Notes under the pieces: generated by a model
What the model saw: the letters and a program-made list of their open reading frames with translations, nothing else
Database searches by the model: none
Told to the model about the DNA's origin: nothing
In this document: piece by piece, positions 37,572-46,733 of the stretch
Numbering within the stretch: the first letter of the stretch is position 1
Layout: each line of letters opens with the position of its first letter
Program-made: the position numbers and the translations under genes
From: Accumulibacter sp.
GTDB lineage: Bacteria; Pseudomonadota; Gammaproteobacteria; Burkholderiales; Rhodocyclaceae
NCBI GenBank assembly: GCA_024235715.1
Contig: JACKLW010000019.1
Span: 1 to 64,000, forward strand
Reading direction: 5' to 3'
DNA length: 64,000 bases

Positions 37572-39515
37572 ATGACCGCCTTGCTTTCCGACGTCTTCTC
37601 TGCCGATGGCCCGCTGGCCAGCAGTGTTCCCGGCTATCGCCTGCGCAGCCAGCAGCTCGAACTGGCCGAGCGCATCGCCGCCGCGATGGCCGACAATCTT
37701 GTGCTGGTCGCCGAAGCGGGCACCGGCACAGGCAAGACCTATGCCTATCTGGTACCGGCGCTGCTCTCGGGTGGCAAGGTGATCGTTTCGACCGGCACCA
37801 AGAACCTGCAGGATCAGCTGTTCTCACGCGATATCCCGACCATCCGCAAGGCGCTCAAGGCGCCGATCAAGGTTGCGCTTCTCAAGGGACGCGCCAACTA
37901 CCTCTGCCACTATCACCTCGAGCGTGCTCTGGCCGATGGCCGTTTCCTTTCGCGTGACGATGCCGCCTACGCGCGGCAGATCGCGCGTTTCGCCAGACAG
38001 ACGACAAGCGGCGACAAAGCCGAATGCGCCGATGTGCCCGAGAACGCCACAGTGTGGGGAATGGTCACCTCGACGCGTGACAACTGCCTTGGTCAGGAAT
38101 GCCCGCAGCACAAGGAGTGCTTTGTCCTGGCCGCACGCCGCGAGGCGCTGGCTGCCGACCTGGTGGTGGTCAACCACCACCTGTTCTTTGCCGACGTGAT
38201 GTTGCGCGATGAAGGCACTGCCGAACTGCTGCCGGCATGCAATACGGTGATCTTTGACGAAGCGCATCAGCTGCCCGAAATCGCCAGTCTGTTTTTTGGT
38301 GAAAGCGTATCGACGGCGCAGTTCATCGAGCTCGCACGCGACACCCGGATTGCCGCCCTGGCATCGGCGCGTGACTGCCTGGACCTGCCACGCCGGTGCG
38401 ACGGCCTGGAGAAGGCGGTGCGCGAGCTGCGTCTGACCGTGCCGGTCGAGCCGGCACGTTTTGCACTGCCGCAACTCGAAGCGCGGACGGGTTTCGCAGA
38501 CGCGGTCGGCAGCGTGCTTGGCGAAGGCGAAGCCCTTGCCGCCTTGCTGGAGACGCAGGCGCAGCGTTCGGAAGGACTCGACAGCTGCTGGCGGCGTGCC
38601 GGCGACCTGCTGCTGCGCCTGCGGCATTGGCAGAGCGGCGAGAATGCGGATTTCGTTCGCTGGGGCGAGACCCATACCCACAGCATGCAGCTCAACGCGA
38701 CGCCGCTGGTGATCGCCGAGATCATGCAAAAGCAGATGGGCGGCCATCCGCGCGCCTGGATCTTCACTTCGGCGACGCTTGCCGTGCAGGACGATTTCGG
38801 TCACTACTGTGCCGAAATGGGACTGGACAACGCCAGCGCGGCGCGCTGGGAGAGCCCTTTCGACTATCCGCGCCAGGCCTTGCTCTACGCGCCGAGAAAT
38901 CTCCCCGACCCGAATAGCCAGGGCTATTGCGAGGCCGTCGTCAAAGCCGCCTTGCCCTTGCTCGAGGCCAGCCATGGCCGGGCGTTCTTTCTGTGTACCT
39001 CGCTGCGCGCCATGCGCCGGACGCACGAACTGCTCAGCGAGCAGCTGGAGAGATCAGGACTCGAGCTACCCCTGCTGCTCCAGGGAGAGCGCAGCAAGAA
39101 CGAGCTGCTGGAACGTTTTCGCCGCCTGGGCAACGCCATTTTGATCGGCAGCCAGAGCTTCTGGGAGGGGGTCGACGTGCGTGGCGAAGCCCTGTCGCTG
39201 GTGGTCATCGACAAGCTGCCCTTTGCGCCGCCAGACGATCCGGTGCTCTCGGCGCGTATCGAGCGCATGCGCAGCGCCGGGCGCAACGCCTTCATGGAGT
39301 ACCAGTTGCCGCGTACGGTGATCAATGTCAAGCAGGGCGCCGGTCGCCTGATTCGCGACGAGAGCGACCGTGGCGTGTTGATGATCTGCGACCCGCGGCT
39401 GATCAGCAAGCCCTACGGCAAGCGCATCTGGCGAAGCCTGCCGCCGATGAAACGGACACGCGAACTCGATGAGGCACTGGCTTTCTTCGCGCCGCAGTTG
39501 GCTGCCGGCAACTGA
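37572..39515 (+). CDS. ATP-dependent DNA helicase, YoaA/DinG-type
   Basis: A 647-residue superfamily 2 helicase. Walker A is EAGTGTGKT (K55), followed by the DEAH box in FDEAHQLPE. Four cysteines (NYLCHYH and the CLGQECPQHKEC cluster) are placed to hold an iron-sulfur cluster, as in XPD-like helicases. The SATL motif and the late QGAGRLIRD complete the motor. It would unwind damaged or forked DNA. The length fits YoaA (636) better than DinG (716). The ATG at 37572 has no strong ribosome site. Confidence 0.9.
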   Translation: MTALLSDVFSADGPLASSVPGYRLRSQQLELAERIAAAMADNLVLVAEAGTGTGKTYAYLVPALLSGGKVIVSTGTKNLQDQLFSRDIPTIRKALKAPIKVALLKGRANYLCHYHLERALADGRFLSRDDAAYARQIARFARQTTSGDKAECADVPENATVWGMVTSTRDNCLGQECPQHKECFVLAARREALAADLVVVNHHLFFADVMLRDEGTAELLPACNTVIFDEAHQLPEIASLFFGESVSTAQFIELARDTRIAALASARDCLDLPRRCDGLEKAVRELRLTVPVEPARFALPQLEARTGFADAVGSVLGEGEALAALLETQAQRSEGLDSCWRRAGDLLLRLRHWQSGENADFVRWGETHTHSMQLNATPLVIAEIMQKQMGGHPRAWIFTSATLAVQDDFGHYCAEMGLDNASAARWESPFDYPRQALLYAPRNLPDPNSQGYCEAVVKAALPLLEASHGRAFFLCTSLRAMRRTHELLSEQLERSGLELPLLLQGERSKNELLERFRRLGNAILIGSQSFWEGVDVRGEALSLVVIDKLPFAPPDDPVLSARIERMRSAGRNAFMEYQLPRTVINVKQGAGRLIRDESDRGVLMICDPRLISKPYGKRIWRSLPPMKRTRELDEALAFFAPQLAAGN

Positions 39516-39521
39516 CAATCG

Positions 39522-40856
39522 ATGGACGAGCTCCTTGCGCCGGCGCTTGCCGAACCGCTGCCGGTCGATTGTGGAGCCGCCGCCGAGTGGCTCAATCGTG
39601 GCTGCGCCTGCATTTCCGTTGACCGCCAGTCGCTGAAGCTGGCGCTGGAAGAGGGCCAGGGGTCGGTCTCGCACGCGGATTTGCTGTCGACACGGCCGCA
39701 CCTGTTTTCGGACAGCGTCGTCTTCGTCAGCGAAGCGCATGTGCTGCGCATGCAGCAGATCATCGCCGCCCTGGAACGTGTGCTGCTGCTGCCGGAATAC
39801 CGCGAGCGGGTGCTGAGCTACGCGCCACCAATTGCCCGGCATGCGCCTGCCGCCGCCGGCGTCTTCCTGGGCTACGATTTTCACCTCGGGCCGGTTGGTC
39901 CGCAGTTGATCGAGGTCAATTCGAACGCCGGCGGAGCGCTGCTCAACTCTCGCCTGTTGCGCGCGCAGCGTGGTTGCTGCGCAGCGGTCGCCAGGATGAT
40001 GCCCGACCAGACGCCGAGCGAGAGTCTCTTCGTTGCCATGTTCCGCGAAGAGTGGCGCCTGGCCCGCGGCGCGTCCTGCGAGCGGCCGCTGCGGCGTATC
40101 GCGATTGTCGACAGGCGACCGCAGGAGCAGTACCTGGCGCCCGAGTTCGAACTGTTCCGGCAACTGTTCGAAGCGCACGGCATTGCCGCCCTGGTTGCCG
40201 ACCCGGAAGAGCTGTCGTTTGATGGCGTCCGTTTGTCGATCGGTGGCAAGGTCGTCGACCTGGTCTATAACCGGCTGACCGACTTCGCCCTTGCCGAGCC
40301 GCAACATGCGGCGCTGCGTGCGGCGTACATGGCGGACGCCGTGGTCCTGACGCCGCATCCGCAAATGCACGCACTGTACGCCGACAAGCGCAATCTCGCG
40401 GGGCTCGGCGATGCGCGGTGGCTGGCAGAGATCGGCGTCGACGAGGGCGATCGACAGCTCCTGGCCGCCAGCATTCCACGTACCGAGGAAGTGCTTCCGG
40501 CTGGCGCCGAGCGCTTCTGGCGCAGCCGCAAGGAGTGGTTCTTCAAACCGGCTGGCGGTTTTGGCGGCAAGGCGGCGTACCGGGGTGACAAGCTGACGCG
40601 CCGGGTGTTCGCCGAGATCGCGCACGGTGGCTACATTGCGCAGGCGCTGGTGGCGCCATCGCAGCGCCGCCTCCTGGTCGATGGTATCGAACACGATTTC
40701 AAGCTCGATCTGCGCAACTACGTCTATCGCGGCGCGGTGCAACTGCTCTCGGCGCGTCTCTACCGCGGTCAGACGACCAATTTCCGTACACCCGGCGGCG
40801 GCTTTGCGGCGGTGCTGCCGGTGCCCTGCCAGGGGCCTTCGGGGGAGTGCTGGTGA
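39522..40856 (+). CDS. Uncharacterised protein with circularly permuted ATP-grasp layout
   Basis: A 444-residue protein with no signal peptide. The metal-binding motif LIEVNSNAGGALLN (E131, N133, N135) comes before the lysine/glycine loop WFFKPAGGFGGKAAY (near 340), the reverse of ordinary ATP-grasp order and the same as in circularly permuted ATP-grasp proteins. A Rossmann-like segment (RRIAIVDRRPQEQYLAPEF) lies between. The family suggests ligation of a carboxylate to an amine, but no substrate is apparent. It follows the helicase by 6 bases and overlaps mobB, so it is part of this operon. I do not know a characterised homologue. Confidence 0.6.
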   Translation: MDELLAPALAEPLPVDCGAAAEWLNRGCACISVDRQSLKLALEEGQGSVSHADLLSTRPHLFSDSVVFVSEAHVLRMQQIIAALERVLLLPEYRERVLSYAPPIARHAPAAAGVFLGYDFHLGPVGPQLIEVNSNAGGALLNSRLLRAQRGCCAAVARMMPDQTPSESLFVAMFREEWRLARGASCERPLRRIAIVDRRPQEQYLAPEFELFRQLFEAHGIAALVADPEELSFDGVRLSIGGKVVDLVYNRLTDFALAEPQHAALRAAYMADAVVLTPHPQMHALYADKRNLAGLGDARWLAEIGVDEGDRQLLAASIPRTEEVLPAGAERFWRSRKEWFFKPAGGFGGKAAYRGDKLTRRVFAEIAHGGYIAQALVAPSQRRLLVDGIEHDFKLDLRNYVYRGAVQLLSARLYRGQTTNFRTPGGGFAAVLPVPCQGPSGECW

Positions 40857-41380
40857 AGGTCTTCGGCGTCGCCGGCTACTCCGGGTCGGGCAAGACGACG
40901 CTGCTCGAGAAAGTGCTGCCGCTGGTGACGGCGACCGGTCTGCGGGTTTCCGTGATCAAGCACACGCATCACCAGTTTGATATCGATCGTCCCGGAAAGG
41001 ACTCTTTCCGTCACCGTCAGGCGGGCGCCAGCGAGGTCCTGCTGGCCAGCAGTTCGCGCTGGGTGCTGATGAACGAATTGCGCGGCGCACGCGAGCCGTC
41101 GCTGGCCGAGCACCTGGCGCGCTTTTCACCGTGCGATCTGGTTCTCGTCGAAGGCTTCAAGAACGAGGCAGTGCCGACGCTGGAGGTTTACCGGCCGGCC
41201 AATGGCAAACCGCCGCTATGGCCGGACCATCGCCAGATCATCGCCGTGGCCTCCGACCAGCCGCTGCCGGTGAGCCTTGCGGCCGGGCTGGCGTCATTCG
41301 ACCTGAACGACGGGCCGGCCATCGCCCGTTTCATTCTCTCTGCCGTTCAAACCGGGGAAGACGCTGATGCTCTCTTTTGA
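40853..41380 (+). CDS. mobB: Molybdopterin-guanine dinucleotide biosynthesis adaptor MobB
   Basis: A P-loop GTPase-like protein of about 175 residues: GYSGSGKTTLLEKVL at the N-terminus, then VIKHTHHQFDIDRPGKDS and LVLVEGFKNE. It assists the attachment of GMP to molybdopterin. The GTG at 40853 follows GGGGGAG and overlaps the stop of the gene before; a GTG two codons earlier is also possible. Its own end overlaps moeA by 14 bases. Confidence 0.92.
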   Translation: MKVFGVAGYSGSGKTTLLEKVLPLVTATGLRVSVIKHTHHQFDIDRPGKDSFRHRQAGASEVLLASSSRWVLMNELRGAREPSLAEHLARFSPCDLVLVEGFKNEAVPTLEVYRPANGKPPLWPDHRQIIAVASDQPLPVSLAAGLASFDLNDGPAIARFILSAVQTGEDADALF

Positions 41381-42572
41381 AGTGGCGCTCTCGCGCCTGC
41401 TGGCCGGTGCACCGCCGCCTGTTGAAGTGTGCTCGCTACAGACCCTGGCTGCCGCCGGACGTGTCCTGGCGGAGGCCCAGGTGGCACCGATCGACGCGCC
41501 GCCGCTGGACAATTCGGCGATGGATGGCTACGCCGTCGCCGTCGACGACATCGGCAGCGTGCCGACGCGCCTTCCAGTCACCCAGCGAATTCCGGCAGGC
41601 AGCGTCGGTACCCGGCTGCAGGCGGGTACGGCTGCGCGCGTGTTTACCGGGGCGCCGATTCCGGAAGGCGCCGACGCAGTGGTGATGCAGGAACTCTGCG
41701 AACACCTGCCCGGCGAGGTCCTGATAAAGCATCTGCCGACAGTGGGCGAGCACATCCGGCGCGCCGGTAGCGACATTGCCGCGGACAGCGAGATTCTCGC
41801 AGCCGGGCAGCGGCTGCGGCCCCAGGACACGGCGCTGGCGGCGTCGGTGGGGATCGCCTCGCTGCCGGTCTTTCGGCGGCTGCGGGTGGCCGTCTTCTTC
41901 ACCGGTGACGAACTGAGGATGCCCGGCGAGGCGCTGCAGGCGGGAGCGATCTACAATGCCAACCGCTTTCTGCTGGGCGCCCTGCTCGAGCGTCTGGGTT
42001 GCGAGGTCCATGATCACGGCCAGGTGCCCGACGATCTCGCCGCAACCCGCCAGGCGCTGCGTGCTGCGGCGCTGGACTGCGACCTGGTGCTTACCTCGGG
42101 TGGCGTTTCGGTTGGCGAGGAGGACCACGTCAAGGCCGCCGTGCAAGCCGAAGGACGGCTCGAAATGTGGAAGATCGCCATCAAGCCAGGCAAGCCACTG
42201 GCCTTCGGTCAGATCGTCGACGGCGAGCGCCAGCTGCCGTTCATCGGACTGCCGGGCAACCCGGTGTCGAGTTTCGTCACCTTCCTGATGCTGGTACGGC
42301 CTTTTCTGCTCAGGATGCAGGGCGTACGCCGGGTCGCGCCGCTGACCTACCTGCTGCGCGCTGACGACGAGTGGTCGCGCCCGGACGCACGGCGCGAGTT
42401 CCTGCGCGCGCGGCTCAACGCCGAAGGCGGCGTGCAGTTCTTTGCCAATCAGGGGTCGGGGGTGCTGACTTCGGCCGTGTGGGGCGACGGCCTGATCGAC
42501 AACCCGCCGCAACAGGCGATTCGACGCGGTGAGACGGTGCGCTTCCTGCCGTTTTCGGAGTTGCTGACATGA
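41367..42572 (+). CDS. moeA: Molybdopterin molybdenumtransferase
   Basis: A 401-residue enzyme that inserts molybdate into adenylylated molybdopterin. Hallmarks: PLDNSAMDGYAV near 48, FTGAPIPEGADAVVMQE near 95, the TSGGVSVGEEDHV strand near 245 and LPGNPVSS near 295. The C-terminal domain is complete. It overlaps both neighbours (mobB and moaD), so the molybdenum-cofactor genes are tightly coupled. Confidence 0.96.
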   Translation: MLSFEVALSRLLAGAPPPVEVCSLQTLAAAGRVLAEAQVAPIDAPPLDNSAMDGYAVAVDDIGSVPTRLPVTQRIPAGSVGTRLQAGTAARVFTGAPIPEGADAVVMQELCEHLPGEVLIKHLPTVGEHIRRAGSDIAADSEILAAGQRLRPQDTALAASVGIASLPVFRRLRVAVFFTGDELRMPGEALQAGAIYNANRFLLGALLERLGCEVHDHGQVPDDLAATRQALRAAALDCDLVLTSGGVSVGEEDHVKAAVQAEGRLEMWKIAIKPGKPLAFGQIVDGERQLPFIGLPGNPVSSFVTFLMLVRPFLLRMQGVRRVAPLTYLLRADDEWSRPDARREFLRARLNAEGGVQFFANQGSGVLTSAVWGDGLIDNPPQQAIRRGETVRFLPFSELLT

Positions 42573-42835
42573 ACGAGGTGACGATGCTCAAGGTTCTCTA
42601 TTTTGCCAGTCTGCGCGAACGCCTCGGGCGGTCCAGCGAGGAGCTCGCGCTGCCGGCGGAGGTGGCGGACATCGCTGGCTTGCGTGACTTCCTGGTCGCC
42701 CGCGGTGGACCCTGGGAGAATCTGGCGACGCTGCGCAACCTGCGCTTTGCGGTCAATCAGGAAATGGCGCGCCTCGACTCACCGCTGCGTGCTGGCGACG
42801 AGGTGGCTTTCTTTCCCCCGGTCACCGGAGGCTGA
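42569..42835 (+). CDS. moaD: Molybdopterin synthase small subunit
   Basis: An 88-residue ubiquitin-like sulfur carrier ending in the required Gly-Gly (PPVTGG). It overlaps the moeA stop by ATGA. Homology begins at the second methionine (42584), so translation may start there. It partners MoaE, encoded one base downstream. Confidence 0.95.
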   Translation: MNEVTMLKVLYFASLRERLGRSSEELALPAEVADIAGLRDFLVARGGPWENLATLRNLRFAVNQEMARLDSPLRAGDEVAFFPPVTGG

Positions 42836-42836
42836 G

Positions 42837-43289
42837 ATGGCGGTACGCGTTCAGGAAGCCGATTTCGACGTCGGTGCCGAGCTGGCCGCACTGCGCCAGG
42901 GGGATCCGCGGATCGGCGCGCTGGCGTCCTTCGTCGGCCTGGTGCGCGATGTAAGCGACGGTGCAGGCGTTTCCGAAATGACGCTCGAACACTATCCGGG
43001 AATGACCGAGAAAGCGCTCGCTGAAATCGTCGATGAAGCCAGCCGGCGCTGGATGCTCATCGACGTGCTGGTAATTCATCGCGTCGGTCGCCTGTTGCCG
43101 ACCGATCAGATCGTCCTGGTCGCCGTGGCCGGCGCACATCGCGGCGACGTCTTTGCGGCCTGCGAGTTCATCATGGACTATCTCAAGACGCGCGCGCCCT
43201 TCTGGAAGCGCGAAGTCACCGCGGCGGGTGCGCGCTGGGTGGACGCGCGCGAAAGCGACGAAGTGGCGCGCGAACGCTGGCAGATCTGA
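42837..43289 (+). CDS. moaE: Molybdopterin synthase catalytic subunit
   Basis: A 150-residue protein with the family segments [40 protein letters not shown] and the FWKRE motif with the catalytic lysine. With MoaD it adds two sulfurs to precursor Z to form molybdopterin. The ATG at 42837 lies one base after moaD. Confidence 0.96.
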   Translation: MAVRVQEADFDVGAELAALRQGDPRIGALASFVGLVRDVSDGAGVSEMTLEHYPGMTEKALAEIVDEASRRWMLIDVLVIHRVGRLLPTDQIVLVAVAGAHRGDVFAACEFIMDYLKTRAPFWKREVTAAGARWVDARESDEVARERWQI

Positions 43290-43373
43290 GACCTCGGCCG
43301 CCTGGCGGACGGTTCCCGGCCGAGACCGTTTCGCGCACGTAGGCGCGAGTGCCGACGCAAGCGACAAGCAGGC

Positions 43374-43401
43374 GTTGATTTGGCGGCAGCCGTCCCCATC
43401 T
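43374..43401 (+). promoter_or_regulatory. Heat-shock (sigma-32) promoter of clpB
   Basis: GTTGATT (43374-43380) matches CTTGAAA in part; after a 13-base spacer, CCCCATCT (43394-43401) is a perfect match to the -10 consensus CCCCATNT. It lies 36 bases before the clpB ATG. Confidence 0.75.
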
Positions 43402-43437
43402 GTAGCGCATGAACATTCTTCCCCGAAGGAGTGCAGC

Positions 43438-46029
43438 ATGCGTCTGGACAAGCTGACGACCAAATTCCAGCAAGCGCTGGCCGATGCACAGAGTCTGGCG
43501 GTCGGCCACGACAATCAGCTGATCGAGCCACAGCACCTGTTGCTGGCCCTCTTGCAGCAGGACGACGGCGCGACCTCGCCCTTGCTGGCGCGCGCCGGCG
43601 TCAATGTGGCGTCACTGAAAGCGGCGCTGGTACAAGCCATCGGCCGCTTGCCGAAGGTCGAGGGCCACGGCGGCGAGGTACAGATCGGCCGCGATCTTGG
43701 CAATCTGCTGAACGTGACCGACAAGGAAGCGCAGAAGCGCGGCGACCAGTTCATTGCCTCGGAAATGTTCCTGCTCGCGCTGTGCGACGACAAGGGCGAG
43801 TGCGGTCGCCTGGCCAAGCAACACGGGCTGGTAAAAAAATCACTTGAACAGGCGGTAACCTCGGTACGCGGCGGACAAGGCGTCGATAGTCAGGATGTCG
43901 AAGGGCAGCGTCAGTCGTTGGCCAAATACTGCATCGATCTCACCGACCGCGCCCGCCAGGGCAAGCTCGATCCGGTGATCGGCCGCGACGACGAGATTCG
44001 CCGTGCGATCCAGATTCTGCAGCGCCGCACCAAGAACAATCCGGTCCTCATCGGCGAACCTGGCGTCGGCAAGACGGCGATCGTCGAAGGTCTTGCGCAG
44101 CGCATCGTCAATGAAGAGGTTCCGGAAACGCTGAAGGGCAAGAAGGTGCTCAGCCTGGACATGGCCGCGCTGCTGGCGGGTGCCAAGTATCGCGGCGAAT
44201 TCGAGGAACGGCTGAAAGCGGTACTCAAGGAAATCGCCCAGGAAGAAGGCAAGATCATCGTCTTCATCGACGAACTGCATACCATGGTCGGCGCCGGCAA
44301 GGCCGAAGGCGCGATCGATGCCGGCAACATGCTGAAGCCGGCGCTCGCGCGCGGCGAGCTGCACTGTGTCGGCGCGACGACGCTCGACGAATACCGCAAG
44401 TACATCGAGAAGGACGCCGCGCTCGAACGCCGCTTCCAGAAAGTGCTGGTCGACGAGCCAACCGTCGAGTCGACGATCGCCATCCTGCGCGGCCTGCGCG
44501 AGAAGTACGAACTACACCATGGCGTCGACATCACCGATCCGGCGATCGTCGCCGCGGCCGAACTGTCGCAGCGCTACATCACCGACCGCTTCCTGCCGGA
44601 CAAGGCGATCGATCTGATCGACGAGGCGGCGGCGCGCATCAAGATGGAGATCGACTCGAAGCCGGAGGTAATGGACAAGCTCGACCGGCGCATGATCCAG
44701 CTCAAGATCGAGCGCGAGGCGGTGCGCAAGGAACGCGACGAGGCATCGAAGAAGCGCATGCAGCTGATCGAAGAGGAACTGCAGAAGCTCGAACGCGAGT
44801 ACAACGACCTCGATGAAGTCTGGAAAGCCGAAAAAGCGCAGGTGCAGGGCAGTGCTCAGATCAAGGAAGAAATCGACAAGCTGAAGCTCGAGCTGGCGAA
44901 CCTGAAGCGCGAGAGCAAGTGGGAGAAGGTTGCCGAGATCGAGTACGGCCGCCTGCGCGAGCTCGAGGCGCAGCTGGCCGTTGCCGAAAAGTCGGGTGAC
45001 GGTGGCGGCCAGCCCAACAGGCTGTTGCGCACCAAGGTCGGTACCGAGGAGATCGCCGAGGTTGTTTCCCGCGCTACCGGCATTCCGGTAGCGAAAATGA
45101 TGCAGGGCGAGCGCGAGAAGCTGCTGCTCATGGAGGAGCGGCTGCACCAGCGCGTCGTCGGTCAGGACGAGGCTGTGCGGCTGGTGGCCAACGCCATCCG
45201 CCGTTCGCGCGCCGGCCTGGCCGACCCCAACCGGCCTTATGGCTCATTCCTCTTCCTTGGCCCGACCGGCGTCGGCAAGACCGAGCTTTGCAAGGCGCTG
45301 GCCGGCTTCCTCTTCGATTCGGACGAGCACCTGATCCGCATCGACATGAGCGAATTCATGGAGAAGCACTCGGTCTCGCGGCTGATCGGCGCGCCGCCGG
45401 GTTACGTCGGCTACGAGGAAGGCGGTTACCTGACCGAAGCGGTACGGCGCAAGCCCTATTCAGTGATCCTGCTCGATGAAGTCGAGAAAGCGCACCCGGA
45501 CGTCTTCAATGTCCTGCTGCAGGTCCTCGACGACGGCCGCATGACCGACGGGCATGGCCGGACGGTGGATTTCAAGAACACCGTGGTGGTGATGACCTCG
45601 AACCTCGGCAGCCAGATGATCCAGCAGATGGCGGGTGATGACTACCAGGTGATCAAGCTGGCGGTGATGGGCGAAGTGAAGTCCTACTTCCGGCCCGAGT
45701 TCATCAACCGTATCGACGAGGTGGTCGTTTTCCACGCGCTCGACGAGCAGCATATCAAGGCCATCGCCGGCATCCAGCTCGCCTACCTTGAAAAGCGGCT
45801 CGCCCAGCTTGAACTGCGGCTGGAGGTGGACGACAGCGCGCTGTCAGAGATCGCTGCCGCCGGCTTCGATCCGGTCTTTGGCGCCCGCCCGCTGAAGCGT
45901 GCGATCCAGTCCCAAATCGAGGACTCTCTGGCCAAGTTGATTCTTGAAGGGCGCTTTGTCGCCGGCGATGCGATCCGCGCGTCTTGCGAGAACGGCGTCA
46001 TGCGCTTCGCGAAGGTGCCGCGATCGTGA
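43438..46029 (+). CDS. clpB: ATP-dependent disaggregase ClpB
   Basis: An 863-residue AAA+ chaperone of normal length. The Clp N-domain (1-145) is followed by the first nucleotide-binding domain (GEPGVGKT near 204), the coiled-coil middle domain (about 410-525) and the second ATPase domain (GPTGVGKT near 606), and ends with the C-terminal D2 small domain. It rescues aggregated proteins with DnaK. The ATG at 43438 follows GAAGGAGTG and a heat-shock promoter. The stop overlaps the small gene after it. Confidence 0.97.
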   Translation: MRLDKLTTKFQQALADAQSLAVGHDNQLIEPQHLLLALLQQDDGATSPLLARAGVNVASLKAALVQAIGRLPKVEGHGGEVQIGRDLGNLLNVTDKEAQKRGDQFIASEMFLLALCDDKGECGRLAKQHGLVKKSLEQAVTSVRGGQGVDSQDVEGQRQSLAKYCIDLTDRARQGKLDPVIGRDDEIRRAIQILQRRTKNNPVLIGEPGVGKTAIVEGLAQRIVNEEVPETLKGKKVLSLDMAALLAGAKYRGEFEERLKAVLKEIAQEEGKIIVFIDELHTMVGAGKAEGAIDAGNMLKPALARGELHCVGATTLDEYRKYIEKDAALERRFQKVLVDEPTVESTIAILRGLREKYELHHGVDITDPAIVAAAELSQRYITDRFLPDKAIDLIDEAAARIKMEIDSKPEVMDKLDRRMIQLKIEREAVRKERDEASKKRMQLIEEELQKLEREYNDLDEVWKAEKAQVQGSAQIKEEIDKLKLELANLKRESKWEKVAEIEYGRLRELEAQLAVAEKSGDGGGQPNRLLRTKVGTEEIAEVVSRATGIPVAKMMQGEREKLLLMEERLHQRVVGQDEAVRLVANAIRRSRAGLADPNRPYGSFLFLGPTGVGKTELCKALAGFLFDSDEHLIRIDMSEFMEKHSVSRLIGAPPGYVGYEEGGYLTEAVRRKPYSVILLDEVEKAHPDVFNVLLQVLDDGRMTDGHGRTVDFKNTVVVMTSNLGSQMIQQMAGDDYQVIKLAVMGEVKSYFRPEFINRIDEVVVFHALDEQHIKAIAGIQLAYLEKRLAQLELRLEVDDSALSEIAAAGFDPVFGARPLKRAIQSQIEDSLAKLILEGRFVAGDAIRASCENGVMRFAKVPRS

Positions 46030-46259
46030 ACCTCGTCTATGACAGCGAGCACTACGCGATAGTCGCTTACCCGGTACAGGAGGGCTTCGAACTGGTCGAC
46101 AAGGCGGCCAGCCGCAGCCTCTTCGTCCAGGGTTCCGTGGCCAGGGAACTGCGCCGGACGCTCGACGACATTCCCGACAACCAGCGCGACGAAGAGTCGA
46201 TCGACGCCGTCCTCGACGAGTACTGCGCGGGCGCCGCTCGCGCCATCCTGCTGCACTGA
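46026..46259 (+). CDS. Small DUF3567-like protein
   Basis: A 77-residue protein ([15 protein letters not shown] at the start; [18 protein letters not shown] in the middle). I recognise this pattern as DUF3567, a family limited to betaproteobacteria and of unknown function. Its GTG start overlaps the clpB stop by 4 bases, so it may be made with ClpB after heat shock. Confidence 0.75.
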   Translation: MNLVYDSEHYAIVAYPVQEGFELVDKAASRSLFVQGSVARELRRTLDDIPDNQRDEESIDAVLDEYCAGAARAILLH

Positions 46260-46321
46260 CTGCGCGCCGGTGCTTGCCGCGCTGCAGCCGTCGCAGTTCG
46301 GCGGGGCGAATGCGGCAGGCG

Positions 46322-46327
46322 TATAAT
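46322..46327 (+). promoter_or_regulatory. Candidate -10 element (TATAAT) of the DUF3460-like gene
   Basis: A perfect TATAAT lies 60 bases before the ATG at 46387. No strong -35 is visible at 16-18 bases. Confidence 0.45.
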
Positions 46328-46386
46328 CATGCGCTTGGCGACGTCGTCGCAGCGCAAGCTGCTTTTTTTGATGGGGAGTAGGCCAG

Positions 46387-46584
46387 ATGGCCTTGTACGA
46401 ATCCGAGCACACCAAGTTCATTCGCGAAATGCTGGCCAAGCACCCGGAGTGGGTTGAAGATCAGCGCCGTGGTCGGGCGATCTTCTGGGACAGGAAGACC
46501 GATCTGGACGAGCAGAAAGCCTACCGGGAAGCCAGCGAGCCGCCGCGTCCCTATCCCTACGACGTGAATTTCGAACAGCCGTAG
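46387..46584 (+). CDS. Small DUF3460-like protein
   Basis: A 65-residue hydrophilic protein with YESEHTKFIREMLAKHPE and the WDRKTDLDEQKAYREA motif, matching DUF3460, a small betaproteobacterial family of unknown function. The ATG follows GGGGAGTAGGCC. It is a single gene with a TATAAT box upstream. Confidence 0.8.
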   Translation: MALYESEHTKFIREMLAKHPEWVEDQRRGRAIFWDRKTDLDEQKAYREASEPPRPYPYDVNFEQP

Positions 46585-46733
46585 GCCGGCAAGCAGCAGG
46601 CCCGCAGGCAGCTCAGGCAGGTGAAGCGACCACACTGCCAAGGCCTGGTCGCTACGTGTTGTCGCCTGGCTGGAACTGCGCGGGCCCGGCGGCGCAGTCT
46701 CTGCGCCGTTCGTCTTCTTCCCGACGGGTTTTT

